Assembly: GCA_013054445.1 (NCBI GenBank)
Contig: JAAMPI010000101.1
Span: 1-64,000, forward strand
Direction: 5' to 3'
Length of the DNA stretch: 64,000 bases
DNA from: Cudoniella acicularis
Lineage: Eukaryota > Ascomycota > Leotiomycetes > Helotiales > Helotiaceae
Notes under the pieces: generated by a model
The model's database searches: none
What the model was told of the DNA's origin: nothing
The model's input: only the letters and a program-made list of their open reading frames with translations
Made by a program: the position numbers and the translations under genes
Shown here: one piece after another, positions 36,787 to 48,487 of the stretch
Layout: the number at the start of each line of letters is the position of its first letter
Position numbering within the stretch: the stretch's first letter is position 1

Positions 36787-37731
36787 ATGAAGTGTATGAA
36801 ATCCCTCTGATTCTATCATCTGGAATTCTATAGAAGCAATACTGACATATTCACAGCTACTATCTTTGCTATCGGAGCGCTTCTCAGCCTCACTAATGGG
36901 AGAGCCTTTGCACTTCCAGATACTTCCAGTGGTACCACCTCTTCGACGCCTTTCCACGACTGCCTTGATTCCGGAAAGGACTGGGCCGAATGCCACCTCG
37001 CTATTAGCGCCTTGACGAAGCGTGATACTATATCATCGACTCCTTTCCATGATTGCCTGGACGCCGGCAAAAGCTGGGGCGACTGTCATCTTGCTGTGAA
37101 CACCAATCACGATCTCAAAACCAGAGATCTTATCGTTGCCGGCAAGAGAGGCATCAACTTCGAGGGAGGCGTTTCCTCAACCAACGTGAACAACATCGGC
37201 GGTACGGAGCAGTGCTACTCTGTGAACAACCTTGGCGGGACCGGATGGCTTACGAACACGGCGGTTGAGGCCCTCAAAGCCGAGGCTTGCTCGTTTGCGG
37301 TTGACCAGGCATTGAAGGCCGGTGGCCTTGGAAAGTTCACGACCAGCAAATCAGGCTTTTACCAGGGCAATGGCGGACCAATTGTCAAATCCGGCGTGAA
37401 GTTCTTCTTAAGCACTATCTTCCAGGGAGATTCGGCAAACATCGCGGATCTCGCCGGTAAAATAGTCGACCTTCACGCTCTAGGTAACGATTTGTGTCAA
37501 AAAGGCATCGACCACTTGACTGGAGATAAAGGGTGCACTGCTCCTAGAAGAGCTGCAGGGAGGGTTGAACATACTTCGGTCAATGGCGGCGAGTTCAATT
37601 GGGCACTTAACGGTGCTACAGCCCTTTTTGACAACGCTGGCCTTTGTACAAATTGCATCTTGAGCATGGTTATGGAAGCTGCTAACATGGTTGATAAAGA
37701 TGGAAAAACTGCTACTCCCATTGATAGCTAG
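36787..37731 (+). CDS. secreted protein with duplicated Cys peptide and dibasic cleavage sites
   Basis: Exon 1 is seven bases (36787-36793, ATGAAGT), the intron 36794-36856 (GTATGA...CACAG, 63 bp), and exon 2 36857-37731. The result is 293 residues that begin with a clear signal peptide, MKSTIFAIGALLSLTNGRAF. Two near-copies follow at residues about 31-51 and 62-82, each SSTPFHDCLD.GK.W..CHLA, with two cysteines. Lys-Arg pairs at residues 57-58 (LTKR) and 99-100 (AGKR) bracket the second copy and look like Kex2 sites. Cleavage would free a roughly 42-residue peptide. The remaining 190 residues form a Gly/Asn-rich domain with six or more cysteines (GGTEQCYSVNNLGGTGW, NDLCQKG, CTNC). I do not recognise the domain. 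No UstY-like or other RiPP partner is seen nearby. Confidence 0.7.
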
Positions 37732-39459
37732 GATGCTTGGAGGTCTGCGAATGTGGTGTCTGGTTTCGGAATTTTTTTTTTTTTTCCTTGGAAAATTGTG
37801 GATTTTATAGTCTAGTCTCTCGTTAAGTTTTGATCGATTATGCCAATGGTTTCTTTTCACTTTTGATTGTTTTAGAGAAAAGGGATTAAGGAGGGAAAGC
37901 GCAATTTCATCTGAATCGTCGTTATGGTAGCAATTCATTCTTTACACTGCTGGTTTGATTAAAAAGAACTTACTCTATGAAATTAAAATTAAAATGGTTC
38001 AAGAGAGGGTCTTCAAGGGGAAACGCCGCCGAAACAGTTAGGAGATTAGCGGATAGGGAATAGAATTTCGAGGGGAAATGTATAAGAAGCTCCGTTCGGT
38101 AGGTGGGACTCTGATAGAGAGGATGTAATAGCACTTGCTAGTGGTGTTCCTGGGAGCAATGGAGCACCAAGAGGGGCGATGCACCTAGATGGGCGTTATA
38201 GGCCTAGAAGAATTGTCCGTCCAATTTTTAGATAAAGGCGAAGACCTCGGTGTTGGAATAGGCTGTGGCTTATGATGTTGAGCCTTGAGGTGGGTAGGCA
38301 GTGGTTATGTTGCCTTGTTATGTACAAAATGAACGGTATTGTCCATATAAAAGAAGTAAAATACCTCCTTGCTATTTCGAGACTATGAAATAGTGTGGTT
38401 TATAAAGCTTATAAAATCGCTTCATAAATGCAGGCCAGGGCAGATTAGTAGACCATATGCTTTAATATTACTTTACCTCATTTTGACATAGCTATTTTAT
38501 AACACTTACAAAATACTACTACTATAATTCCTACTAGTACAAAAAGTGAAGTCTCCTAGCCCTACATTTCACATCTCAAGACCGGCAAATCTTCGCTTTC
38601 CAATTCCAAGTGAGCAATACCTTATAATTCAATTTAAGCAATTTTGATTCAACAAACACTACAAACAACTCGTGCGTAATCACGTTAAACTAAGGCGTAC
38701 CCATGTCTTCGGATTTGGTGCTACGGACAGGGAGACCATGTCATGTAGGGTACTCCCCAATAGTAGAATAGATAAGGTTAATTAATAAATAAACAATTTT
38801 TTTAAGACGTTATTTTTTCACCTTATCTACCTCTTGCCATTTTTAAATACTTAAAGCTTACTCAAGGAAATTATTAATTTATCGAAGACTGGGTTTAGGT
38901 TCCATTATTTCTTTTTAAGTAAAAGCAAGATACTAACTAGCGTTTAGCGAGTATAAAGATATCAGATTCCCTCGAAGTATCGAGACATAATATCTCGCTT
39001 ACCGCGAAATATATATAGCGAATCAATAGATATCGGACGGTCCAGAAGGCAGCTAAATAGAACGTGTTTCTGCTAATATTGTTAAAATCTTTGCCACTCT
39101 AAAACGTTTCTAAGCTCCGTTTCGGCGTTCGACCAGAGTCATTGCTCATCATATCACTCCTTCCGCGAGCCATTCTTCTGCTTTCCCCTTACCACCCTAA
39201 GCAAATAAGTAATATTCGATCCAGCACTTATATATAAAAATCTCACACTAATCATCTCGTCACCATCTCTGACAACTGAAGCTTCACTACCCCACAATAC
39301 GCCTTATCTCCAGGAATTTGACCCGGCACACCTTGTAACGTCGTGAAACTCTTCAAAATGATACTTGCCTCTTTTCCCGCATCGAACCTAAGTAAGAATT
39401 GTCAGTTCAAGTTCACGTAGAAAACAAGATGGAAGCAATAATTGCTCTACTAACTGTTT
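37732..39459. other. AT-rich intergenic region, no gene seen
   Basis: After the 3' end of the secreted-protein gene (polyT tract near 37770-37785) the sequence becomes AT-rich and stop-filled on both strands. No motif was recognised. It probably contains RIPped repeat DNA. Confidence 0.4.
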
Positions 39460-40640
39460 TTAATTACCAGATTTCGTATCATTTAACCTTGCTATTGCAT
39501 CATAGGTCGGAGGTGACATTTCTTGTCTTGTGCCGTCTGCAAGTAAATCACCGGTATAAGGCTTGGGTAGTTTGCGTCCGGTCACAATGTGAAGGTTTAA
39601 ATGATATAGTCCGCTCTTGATTTCTTCGATTTCTAGGGCGGGTAGTCCTGCTTTTAACTTATACATGTTAGTAATTGGAAATTAAAATGCTTAGGTTGAA
39701 GAAAATGACCTTTGGAATAGAGTTCTCAAGCTCTAACTGCTACAAAATGACATTTTTCAGCTTCTGGCCTATCATGGTTTTGCCTCCGATAGGTAGCCGT
39801 AAGATTGCTTACTTTACATCATAAAACCTAAATATAGAATTAGAATAGACTCTTATACATTTGGTTAGATATACTATAAACCTAGCTGTCTATAACTAAG
39901 TCTTCGAATTCGTTGCTAGAATTCCATCTTTAGGGTAAAGACTAGCCTTAAAGCGTTCATTTATCCTGGCCGACTATTTCGGAGCTATAGTCGCTAACTC
40001 GATATCCACTAGCTCCGTAAAGCAATCTGCAATTTTATCTGACCAATTTGTACAAGCACTAGTCTTATTAGAATTATCAAGTGGTGCTATTAATCTAACA
40101 AATTTAATTCGAGGCTTTAAATCAAGTTCTATGAACTCGACAACACCCCCGGGCTGGAGAACTCTAAATAACGTTACTTTTAGCTCATTTATACTTAAAA
40201 TGCATCCTCACAACCGAACTGCGTCTAGAAAGCTTAAATAACTTTCAACTCTGTTAAAAATGTTTCTCCCATAGACTAAACCATAATAGTCTGTAGGCAA
40301 GGGATTCGGGTGGTCCAGAATTTGATTAAGGTTTCGTACTATGAATTTAGGATTTGTCTCTATCATCCTAATACAGCCAAAATAATCTTCTGCCTTATAA
40401 GAAACCTCGAATTCTATAAAGTCCCTGTATAGGGTTAATAAAATTCTTCAGCTCTTTGTGGGCTAACATACCTCAACTAAAGATCTTTGTGAATGCACAA
40501 CTAGTGATTGGAATCATCGAGACCGTGAATAAGCTAGCAAGGGTTCTCGCTCTTAGCCCGCAAGCACTATACTCCGTCGCCACAACCAATCTCAAGGACG
40601 CGTGGTGGGTTTCGAGAAACCAAAAAAAGTGGTATATCTA
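39460..40640 (-). pseudogene. RIP-decayed LaeA-like SAM-dependent methyltransferase
   Basis: The minus strand encodes an interrupted class I methyltransferase. At about 40615-40575 NPPRVLEIGCGDGV is motif I (E.GCG.G), followed by a stop where Trp is expected. Around 40340-40200 comes NPLPTDYYGLVYGRNIFNRV. At about 40180-40110 LFRVLQPGGVVEFIELDLKP matches the R.L.PGG..E..E.D motif of LaeA/UMTA-type enzymes. The C-terminal piece 39666-39460 reads EIEEIKSGLYHLNLHIVTGR. At least eight in-frame TAG/TGA codons stand where Trp, Gln or Arg would fit (for example GDGV*CLRAK, APK*SAR), consistent with C-to-T mutation by RIP. Such enzymes are often linked to secondary-metabolite regulation or synthesis. 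This copy is dead. Confidence 0.7.
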
Positions 40641-42168
40641 GAGTGCTTATTGTTCCAAAATATTTAAGTGATAGGTATTGAAAGATCTAAGAGGAGATAT
40701 TTGGCTGCTACTTGAATATGCCGTCATTAAGTAGAAAGGAGAAGTCGCCCATTTCTTTAAGCATCACCTCATACATTTTGGTTCTAAACTAGCACAATGT
40801 TAGCCTTGGAAGATACTTCGTGTATAAGCCATCATCCTGCTATTAAAAAGACTAGGATTAACGCTCATACTTCCTCTTCGACTAAGATAGCGGTTACATT
40901 TGAAGACCAGTTGTTTACTCAATGTGATTAACTTATATCGTGGTGGTATGCTTTTATGATAACCCGGAGGAGTTCGACCACACTTAGGTCAACCGAGTTT
41001 TACCTCCTTCCAAGTTTGTCTACATCAACAAGTTCTCCATATTCGTTACAAACCATTGAATATGCACCTCCCTTCATGACTAGATTACCCTTGTAGTGTT
41101 AACGTTTAACGAACGATGGACTGCGCCTCTGAGGGCTCTGAGAAGTGTCTAAAAGGGCCTCTAGGTTTTCGCAAATTTCGGTAGTGGTAATGATCTGGAT
41201 CAGCTTCGGAGAGTTGGAGCAGGATGATTCGCGTATATGAGAGGGATGAGGACTAAGAGGAGTATGGGGTAGCTCGGGTATTGGGGACGTCGAGTGGGTG
41301 GTGGTGAGACAGTCATAGCCACATGCGGAGGTCGCTGAGGCAGCGGAAATATCGAGGCTATCTCGAGTGTTGAAATATTCACGTAGTCAATCTATTTATT
41401 TTAGCACTGCAAGAGAGTTACCAGACGTCGGTGTAAAGGTGGTGCAAGAGGTAGGTTCAGTGTTTTCCTCTTTCAACGCACAGTGAGAAGCTTGTTCTCT
41501 GTTATGCCAAGATCTAAAATCTCGAAGTCAAAGGCGACCAAGGGGCTCGTCTTCAGTAATAACGACAAACTAGAATTTCCCATCGACCTAGGACAACTTC
41601 AACCTGATAGGACTTAGAAGGAGGACAGCACTAGGCCCTAGCAAAGTTTCTAGGGGAATTGGGAGAAGAATTAGTGTTTATGGAAGAGAGATTACGAGGA
41701 ATCTTAGAAGAAATAACACGAAAGCGAGGTGTGGTAGGTGGTCTGGGTGCAGCATCGAGGAGGGATTTTGAGGAGATTAGTAAATGAGGGGGGTAGGTTA
41801 GCTACAGCGGGGTCTCATTAGAAACACACCCTCTCTGTTTTGCCCGGTTTAGGCGTTATTATCGCGATGAGATCTATTTAGGCAGCCATTAATACAGATA
41901 CTATCCCCCCCCCGGTTCATTAGCTATTTTGCCACTTTATTGCCACTATTGCGATACCGTCCAGCACCCCACTTCTCTGCCCACCAGGCCTCACCGCCTT
42001 CGCACGTATTTTGAGGCTATTTAGAAGTCTTAGAAAATGATTTTTATTTAGTACTTTATAGGCCCGCTATTCGTATCAATTATAGCCTGACAGCGCCTCT
42101 ACCAGCTGTCATACAAACTCACAATATAGCTATCTGGTATGTCACAGACCTAGTGCAACGCACAGTCC
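40641..42168. other. RIP-like intergenic region
   Basis: No gene supported. The sequence is stop-rich on both strands. A pyrimidine-rich tract with nine C lies at about 41907. The 5' end of the methyltransferase pseudogene may extend a little into this region on the minus strand. Confidence 0.35.
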
Positions 42169-42547
42169 TGTGACTAGTGAGACTCAGACAGTGTGGCGCT
42201 ATATGCGACAGGAGGCTGCGACACGTCCCCCTAACCCCTTATCACGTGACCTCGCTTGCTAGTACTCACCTCCTGTATATAAGGCCCCTTTAGGGCCACC
42301 TCTTCCTTCTTCTCTCCTTAGCTTAGTTTCTTCGTGAATACAGCACCTTCTTGCAAATACGTCCCTACGTGACGTCAGGGCCCTCGTGCCTTTGCAGAGC
42401 TGTAACAACGTGTGAGGGCACGTGGTGGGTGCGGCCAGATCTGGACCTGTATATATAGTAGAATAGCAGAATTGATTCCGATCAATTCTAGTGCCTTTTT
42501 GGCCCGCTAGCGCACTGGTAAAAGCTATTCTGACCGCTGCTGTCACA
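42169..42547. mobile_element. possible solo LTR
   Basis: The segment starts TGTGAC and ends GTCACA, has a TATA box (tgtatataaggc near 42275) and a pyrimidine-rich stretch after it, as an LTR promoter would. It directly abuts the decayed transposase that begins at about 42550. I see no clear target-site duplication, so boundaries and identity are tentative. Confidence 0.35.
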
Positions 42548-42549
42548 TT

Positions 42550-43150
42550 TATTATTAAAGATCTTAAAAGAAGAGTCTTATATCTTGAAATATTAGAGCG
42601 AGATAACGGGCCTTAGGTTTATAGCCGACTAATATAGCTAAGCCCCTTATAAGCTATTTACTTCTCGAAAATAGTAATAATACTAAGAAACTAACTTTAT
42701 ATAACTCTATTAAGAAAGCAAGACTTATATAGAGTAAGAATATATCTATAGAACCCTAGGAAACCTCTAGGATAGTATAGGATATATAAAGACAGGCTAA
42801 GATGATTACTTAATTAGGCGAGTCTGATCTTCTAACTCGTTAATAGCTCTTTAAGAAGATTATAAAAGGATTTAAGGAAAAGGAATATACTTTAGTATAG
42901 GCAGAGCTTCGAATTTAGTAGTTAGAAGCTCAGGTAGAGTAGTTAGAGCCTAGGAAAAGATAGAAGGTTCAGACGAGTCCGAATTCTAAGTTTATAGATA
43001 TTCGGGCTATTAAAGAGGCTCAGATCAAGGCAGGGGACCGTGAAATTAATAAGGAGGACTCTGATTTGTCTATATAATCTACTACTACAAGCGATTATAT
43101 AGAAGTTCAAGATTCGTAGAGTTAATAGGGTTGGAAATAGGTAGGCTAGA
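42550..43150 (+). mobile_element. RIP-decayed 3' end of a pogo/Fot1-type transposase
   Basis: The plus-strand translation, ignoring stops, matches the C-terminal part of fungal pogo/Fot1 DDE transposases. LFKKIIKGFKEKEYTLV is followed by the coiled-coil LEAQVEQLEPRKR, KVQTSPNSKFIDIRAIKEAQ and IKAGDREINKEDSD. Almost every interruption is TAG/TAA where Gln or Trp fits, the RIP pattern. The CENPB-type DNA-binding and DDE catalytic parts are not recognisable upstream, where an LTR-like segment lies. A G-rich string ggggggcacggacttatgcg near 43175 may be the element's terminal repeat. Confidence 0.6.
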
Positions 43151-43412
43151 ATTAAGCGAGGTGGCCGGAATAGGGGGGCACGGACTTATGCGATTATAAG
43201 ACTTTAAAGGAACTGCGCTTATACGCCTTATCACTAGCCGGAAATGACACGTGCACTACAGTAGCCGAGGTTTTGTCCCGCACCAACTTCCTAAGAAGGT
43301 GTTCCAAAAGACTACACCCTCGGCATTAGTAAGATTGCTGCATCGCTAGTTGAGGCATTAAATTCGGTTATAATATATTTTTTCTAGGTTCTCACTAAAC
43401 CCCCTTTTCTTT

Positions 43413-44843
43413 TCAGACCTTGATCATTGCTTCCACTATGCCATTTGCATCAGGATCACTCTCAGGCAACCAAATCTTAATGACCTCAAACCCAGCTTTA
43501 TTAAGCAAAGCCGTGAACTGCTTCCCGGTTCGTTCCATGCCACTATTCAAAGCCATCATGTTCAGATCAAGTAAGGCGTGGAAAGCTGTCGCACCCTTCT
43601 CTGGAACAATCATTTCGTGGAGGAGGAGGAGCGAGTAGCCCGGCTTCATCGCAGACTTGAGCCCCGATAGTATCTCGAGACATTTGTAGTCAGACCAATC
43701 ATGCAAAATGTGGTGATAAAAGTAAACTCGTGAACCTGGTGTAGAAGATATTTAGTTATTTCTTCCAGTAAAGATAATATGAGACATGATCTTGGTGGGG
43801 GTGGGGGGGAGGTAGGCATACCCTTTAAAGGTTGCTCTGTGAAAAAGTCATAAACACAACTCTCAATGGCCTGGTCCAAGACTGGGAGATTATCGACTAC
43901 CTGTGGCAAGTCCTGTAGCACAAGTCTATGGCCAGGGAACTTGGCGTTGAACTCTATCAGATCATGGCCCTTTCCGGCTCCAACATCAACAATCAGAGGA
44001 GTGCCGGGAGAAGCACCATTCAAAATTCGCTCTTGGACAGGGTACCAGTGTAACCAGAACTTACGAGTGCCCATGGTGCTACCCATAAAGGTGTTGAAGT
44101 CGCTGAGGAGTTCTGGATTGGAGGCGATAATTTGAAAGGTCTGGAGTTTTGTTTGGAAGGCGTACTGCACAAGACCATCGTTTGGGTTTTCCGGGCATTT
44201 GTAACCTGTTTCTTTGAGAAATTTGGGTGCTTTTAATGCCCCTTGCATGATGAGTTCCCAGCTACATAAACGTGAATATTATCGCTGCAGACCAGGAAAT
44301 CAGTATGAAGCACTTACATCATTCTATGACCCGCTGCTATCTCTTTGATTGTCATTGCTTGGCTGACGGGTGTAGCTACCCAGGTCTGTTCATCGACCTC
44401 TGCAAGAAATCCGGTTGAGGCAAGAAGTCTGAAGACTCGCACTAATCAAGCTTTCAGCATTGAACTTTCTTCAAACCACGACGAAAATAGTCTCACTAAT
44501 CAATAACTCCTCGCCACCCGACAAGGTTGCCAATTCTGCCGTAGTAATAGGTCCATTTCTTGCAACAAGAAATTCAAACAAGTTCAAGTCAACTGCAATT
44601 TTTGTACACATGGGGATCAACGGCTGGAAAATGCAAGGTTAGATTTGCAAACAAATTCGCTCAAGTTATACTTGCGGTGACTGTTATCTCCAGTGCAGTA
44701 TTCAGCGGACCATTGAGACAGATTGTCAGGATTCTACTGAGTATCAAAGCTTCTCTTTTGGCATCCTCATTCCCAGCATTCAGTTGGGGTTTCAAGAAAT
44801 CGAGACGCTCTATCAGAGCAGCTGCAGTTGGAGGGGAAGGCAT
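43413..44843 (-). CDS. SAM-dependent O-methyltransferase (plant COMT/fungal OMT type)
   Basis: Five exons on the minus strand: 44843-44682, 44623-44497, 44441-44318, 44261-43822 and 43735-43413, giving 391 residues. The N terminus forms the dimerisation winged helix (CTKIAVDLNLFEFLVARNG, ELATLSGGEELLIMRVFRLL). The SAM site is VDVGAGKGHDLIEF, then RLVLQDLPQVV. The catalytic base lies in YFYHHILHDWSDYKC, and SLLLLHEMIVPEKG follows as in all members. Substrates are usually phenolic hydroxyls of secondary metabolites, but this one cannot be read from sequence. The first intron needs a weak GTCACC donor, because the stronger GTATAA ten bases later breaks the frame. No tailoring or backbone enzyme adjoins it, so it is an orphan in this window. 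Confidence 0.8.
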
Positions 44844-45644
44844 GGTAACTAAGTAGGAACGCAATACGATTTCTGATAGTCCGAAAGGTCGATGAGAATG
44901 CAAGTTATGGCAAACCTCTCGTTCTTTGAAAAGGGACGAATAAATACCCTATTATTGTTTTGGCGTGCTGCAGTCAGCGTACACTGTTCACCAACATATG
45001 TCTAGGTGTCTGCTCACTGCAATCAAATGGCGCAGTCAGTACACCAATAGGTGCTTCCTTGAAAATGGTGCTGCATTTAGGCGGAAGAGAAGGCCTGAAA
45101 TAATAGGATTACGAATGAGCCAATAACTTCTGCTCTGCACGAACAAGGATCAAGCATTCAACCATACGCATCACTGACACCAGGCCAATCTTTCGAGGTG
45201 CTCTGTGCCAAGGAGTGGAAATTTCCTGCGCTCCTATTTCCAACAAGGAGATCCACATTTTACTTGGGAGCTCAGGGCCACACTAATATATGCCGGCAAG
45301 CGCTACCGGAATGCCATCAAAAGTTCAAAGTTGTGTTTTGTATTCATCTTTACTCGTGGGGAGCCGTTTACATTACTGGCTGGCAGCTGACGTCTAGCCT
45401 GCCCTTCCTGAATACCGCGAGGCTCCAATCATCAGCCGCAAGAGCAAACTTGCCGAGAGCACTGTTCCGATGGACTCCACTCCAGAACTTCCACCCAAAT
45501 CTAGTCTTGGGCCTACCCTTTTGATCACAGCCAAGACGAACGTGGATAGTTTTTATCTTCGACCTAGATAAAGACATTTTTATTTGCTCAACCCAAGATC
45601 AAGACCTCCAGATTGCCCTGAGTCGATTTCGAGAGGACAAGATT

Positions 45645-46403
45645 ATGGCAGAATCAGACTTTACACCTTACCAACAACCTTCACTTCCTACCATCAGCAT
45701 ATTAGCTTTTCCGCTGCCATATCTGGAAAGCCGAACTTCTCTTTCTCCCCTCACCCTTCCATTTTTGAGTCGGATCTTCTTGGATTTCAACCATCAATGG
45801 CGACATATCTTCCGCTGGATCTATGCAGATTCCACATTTCGCAAACTCTCATATGCCATTTTGCAAATTGCACTGCTTGATTTCAGAATTGTTGAAGATG
45901 CTTCGAGGTGGAATCATAAATCATTATGGGGAGCCTACGTTAACGCTCATCAATTACCACCATGGCAAGCCTGTGAAGACTCATTCTTTCGCGTGGGGAA
46001 TACCTTTGTTGTCCTAGACCAGGGTCTACAGCGCGCAATGGCGATAGTGGAGCAGCACGCGAAAGATAATATCACTCATCCCTCTGACGAGCAGCAGCCC
46101 ACAAAATATTTTCTTTTATCCGTCAGACATGTCATGCTGTGCCGAGCTGGAAAGGGCGGGGTATTATCCTACACCCAACCAACACCTTTCCTCAATGGCG
46201 TTGATGCACCATCTCCAGAGGCAATAAAAATTACACTAGAAGGTCTTTCACCTCCATACCCCCATAAAATCACAAAGTTGCATCAAGTGCCGATCGAGAT
46301 TCAAGATCGAATCCTGGAGCACGCTTCCGAGAGGAGTGGAATCAGCACTGCCAGGGTGTCTTCTAGATTTGGGCTCGCCGTTTTCTTGGTCGAGGGCAAA
46401 TGA
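45645..46403 (+). CDS. unknown protein with C-terminal F-box/2EXR-like motif
   Basis: A single open frame of 252 residues from ATG 45645. The first 70 residues are rich in Pro and aromatic residues (ISILAFPLPYLESR, FNHQWRHIFRWIY). The middle has a possible helical pair, FVVLDQGLQRAMAIVEQHAK, and a Cys in VRHVMLCRAGKGG. Near the end LHQVPIEIQDRILEHAS resembles the LP.EI...IL.. start of F-box or 2EXR domains, but the frame stops about 25 residues later. The domain would therefore be incomplete, and the gene may be truncated or spliced further. No signal peptide. Confidence 0.45.
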   Translation: MAESDFTPYQQPSLPTISILAFPLPYLESRTSLSPLTLPFLSRIFLDFNHQWRHIFRWIYADSTFRKLSYAILQIALLDFRIVEDASRWNHKSLWGAYVNAHQLPPWQACEDSFFRVGNTFVVLDQGLQRAMAIVEQHAKDNITHPSDEQQPTKYFLLSVRHVMLCRAGKGGVLSYTQPTPFLNGVDAPSPEAIKITLEGLSPPYPHKITKLHQVPIEIQDRILEHASERSGISTARVSSRFGLAVFLVEGK

Positions 46404-47436
46404 TCTGACGAGGAAAGGAGGCGAGATTCTAAGGCATGGGACGCATATTCCTCGCACTACAGAGTCACCTGGTGTAGCATATAAATAAATCTCAGCATTT
46501 CCCACCTATTTTCAACATGGCAGCTTTTGATCGCAGGAGGCCATCCAAAATACTACTGCTACTGATTCAATCCTGACAAGTTGACAATCAGCTTTTCTAG
46601 TATTAGTATGGTTGAAATTCAAACTTCGTGCAGAAATAAAAAGGTGGCTTTCGGGTACGAGTACGAAATACCGGGCCCGGGCTCTTGAGCTTTTATCGCC
46701 GAACTGTACCTCCTGGGCGTCGTTTGGGGCCTGGGTTTCACCACGTTCTTATCTCGGCACAAAATCCCGAAGACACGGAGTAGGCTCCGCCTTACCAGAT
46801 CTCCGGTACTTGGAGGTGTGACATGGCACAAAATCCGGTATTGATAGTGTTGACAGGGATCGCGGGGACCAACATCCCTCAATTCACGTGCTTCTGTTTC
46901 ACTTGATGTACGTGAACTTCCTCGCATCGCCGACCTCAACCTATTTTTTCTCCGAAATGGAAATCCTGCGGTCCACTTTTAAAAACCCCATCCCCCTCCT
47001 GACAAACGGTGTTTACAAAGGTGCCGTGCTGGTTCGTCCGACACCCGTCTCAAGCTCGCCGGCCTAACCCGCTGAATCAGAAATTATGGTTTACGCCGCT
47101 CGACGCACTGCGGGGAGCACGTCATGTCTTCAACAGGCGACGAAAGTAAGACATCTTCAAGACATCTTCAAGACACAAGAAATAGCGTGGTGCTGTTTGG
47201 ATCACATTTTGACCGGCAAGAAAATAGCCCCGGATGGAAGCTTGGATACGAAAGGCCAGCTCTCTCCCCCTTTGTTGACGACGGCGCTAGCGATTGCGCA
47301 ATCTCGAAGGCATTACTCACTTCGCCGACCTGATCTGGTAGGGTTATCCGTCGCCCTTTCCCAGTTACGACAGTCAAAACACCCGGGGCTGCCGCGATAA
47401 GGAAAGATATCGTAGGAAAACGCAACAGTTATCACG
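46404..47436. other. intergenic upstream of the sulfur transporter gene
   Basis: No gene supported. Short open frames overlap on both strands without motifs. The repeat aagacatcttc is duplicated in tandem near 47148-47170. Confidence 0.4.
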
Positions 47437-48487
47437 ATGGCTTCGTTTCCCTGGCTGAATATTGCCTCTGGAGCACTGTTCGGATCAGCTCTCACAGCAG
47501 CGGGAATGTACTCACCTTCAACGATCATCGGTCAAATGCACCTCACAAACTTCCACATGATGAAAGGCTTTCTGGCCGCCAGTGCAAGCAGCGCGTAAGC
47601 TTTTTATCAATATCAATTTATTGCCCACTACTAACACCTCACCCAGATTAGCAATCATCTTCGCCCGGTCCCTCAACCTCTCTCCCTGCAAACCTCGCAC
47701 TCCGAACACACTATCACTCCTCGGAACGTACGACGGCAACATCATTGGTGGCCTCCTCCTCGGCTTCGGCATGGCTCTCACCGGCGCATGTCCCGGAACC
47801 GTCTTCCCACAACTCGCAACCGGCATCTCATCCGCAATTCCTGTCGTAGGCGGCACCATCCTCGGCGGCATCATTTACTCCAAACTTAAACCTCACATCA
47901 ACTCTAAAGTCACCAACCAAGAAGCACTCTCCAAACCAACCGTGTACCAAAAACTCGGCCTTAGCGAAAAAACCGCAATCACCTTCTACGAGCTAGCTCT
48001 CACGGCCGGTCTCCTTGGAGCTAGCATATACGCCCCGCGCAACAGCGCCTCGCTCGTAAATCCCGTCCTCGGAGGCCTCTTAGTCGGCGGCACGCAGTTC
48101 GCAAGCTTGTACCTCACCGGCTCTACACTAGGAATTTCAACAGCGTTTGAGCAAATCGGGGATTTCTTTTGGTGGGCTGTCCACTCTCTTTCCGGCTCCA
48201 AAGCCCCTATGCCAAATATCAGAGGAACAGCCTTCGCATTCGGTACCTTGGGAGGAAGTTTTCTTTTGGGTAGGATAGTAGCGATTCCGACGCCGGATGA
48301 ACATATTGAAGTTGGTGTTGTGCGCGCGGTTTTTGGTGGAGTAACCTTGCTCTTGGGGGCGAGGATTGCGGGGGGTTGTACGAGTGGACATGGCATTAGT
48401 GGGATGAGTATGCTGAGTGTGGCGAGTTGTTTGAGTGTTGTGTCGATGTTTGGTGGTGGGATTGCACTGGGTCTTTTGTTGCGTTGA
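47437..48487 (+). CDS. YeeE/YedE-family sulfur transporter
   Basis: Integral membrane protein of 332 residues in two exons: 47437-47594 and 47647-48487, intron 52 bp (GTAAGC...CCCAG). In bacteria, characterised YeeE proteins take up thiosulfate through conserved Cys residues. Here the two hallmark motifs are GFGMALTGACPGTVFPQLAT and GARIAGGCTSGHGISGMS, the two halves of the internal repeat, each with its Cys. About nine hydrophobic helices can be seen (first SGALFGSALTAAGMY, last VSMFGGGIALGLLLR). The length is normal for single-chain fungal members. The likely role is movement of a small sulfur compound across the plasma or organelle membrane; substrate unproven. The last bases of the upstream region overlap no other gene. 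Confidence 0.85.
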
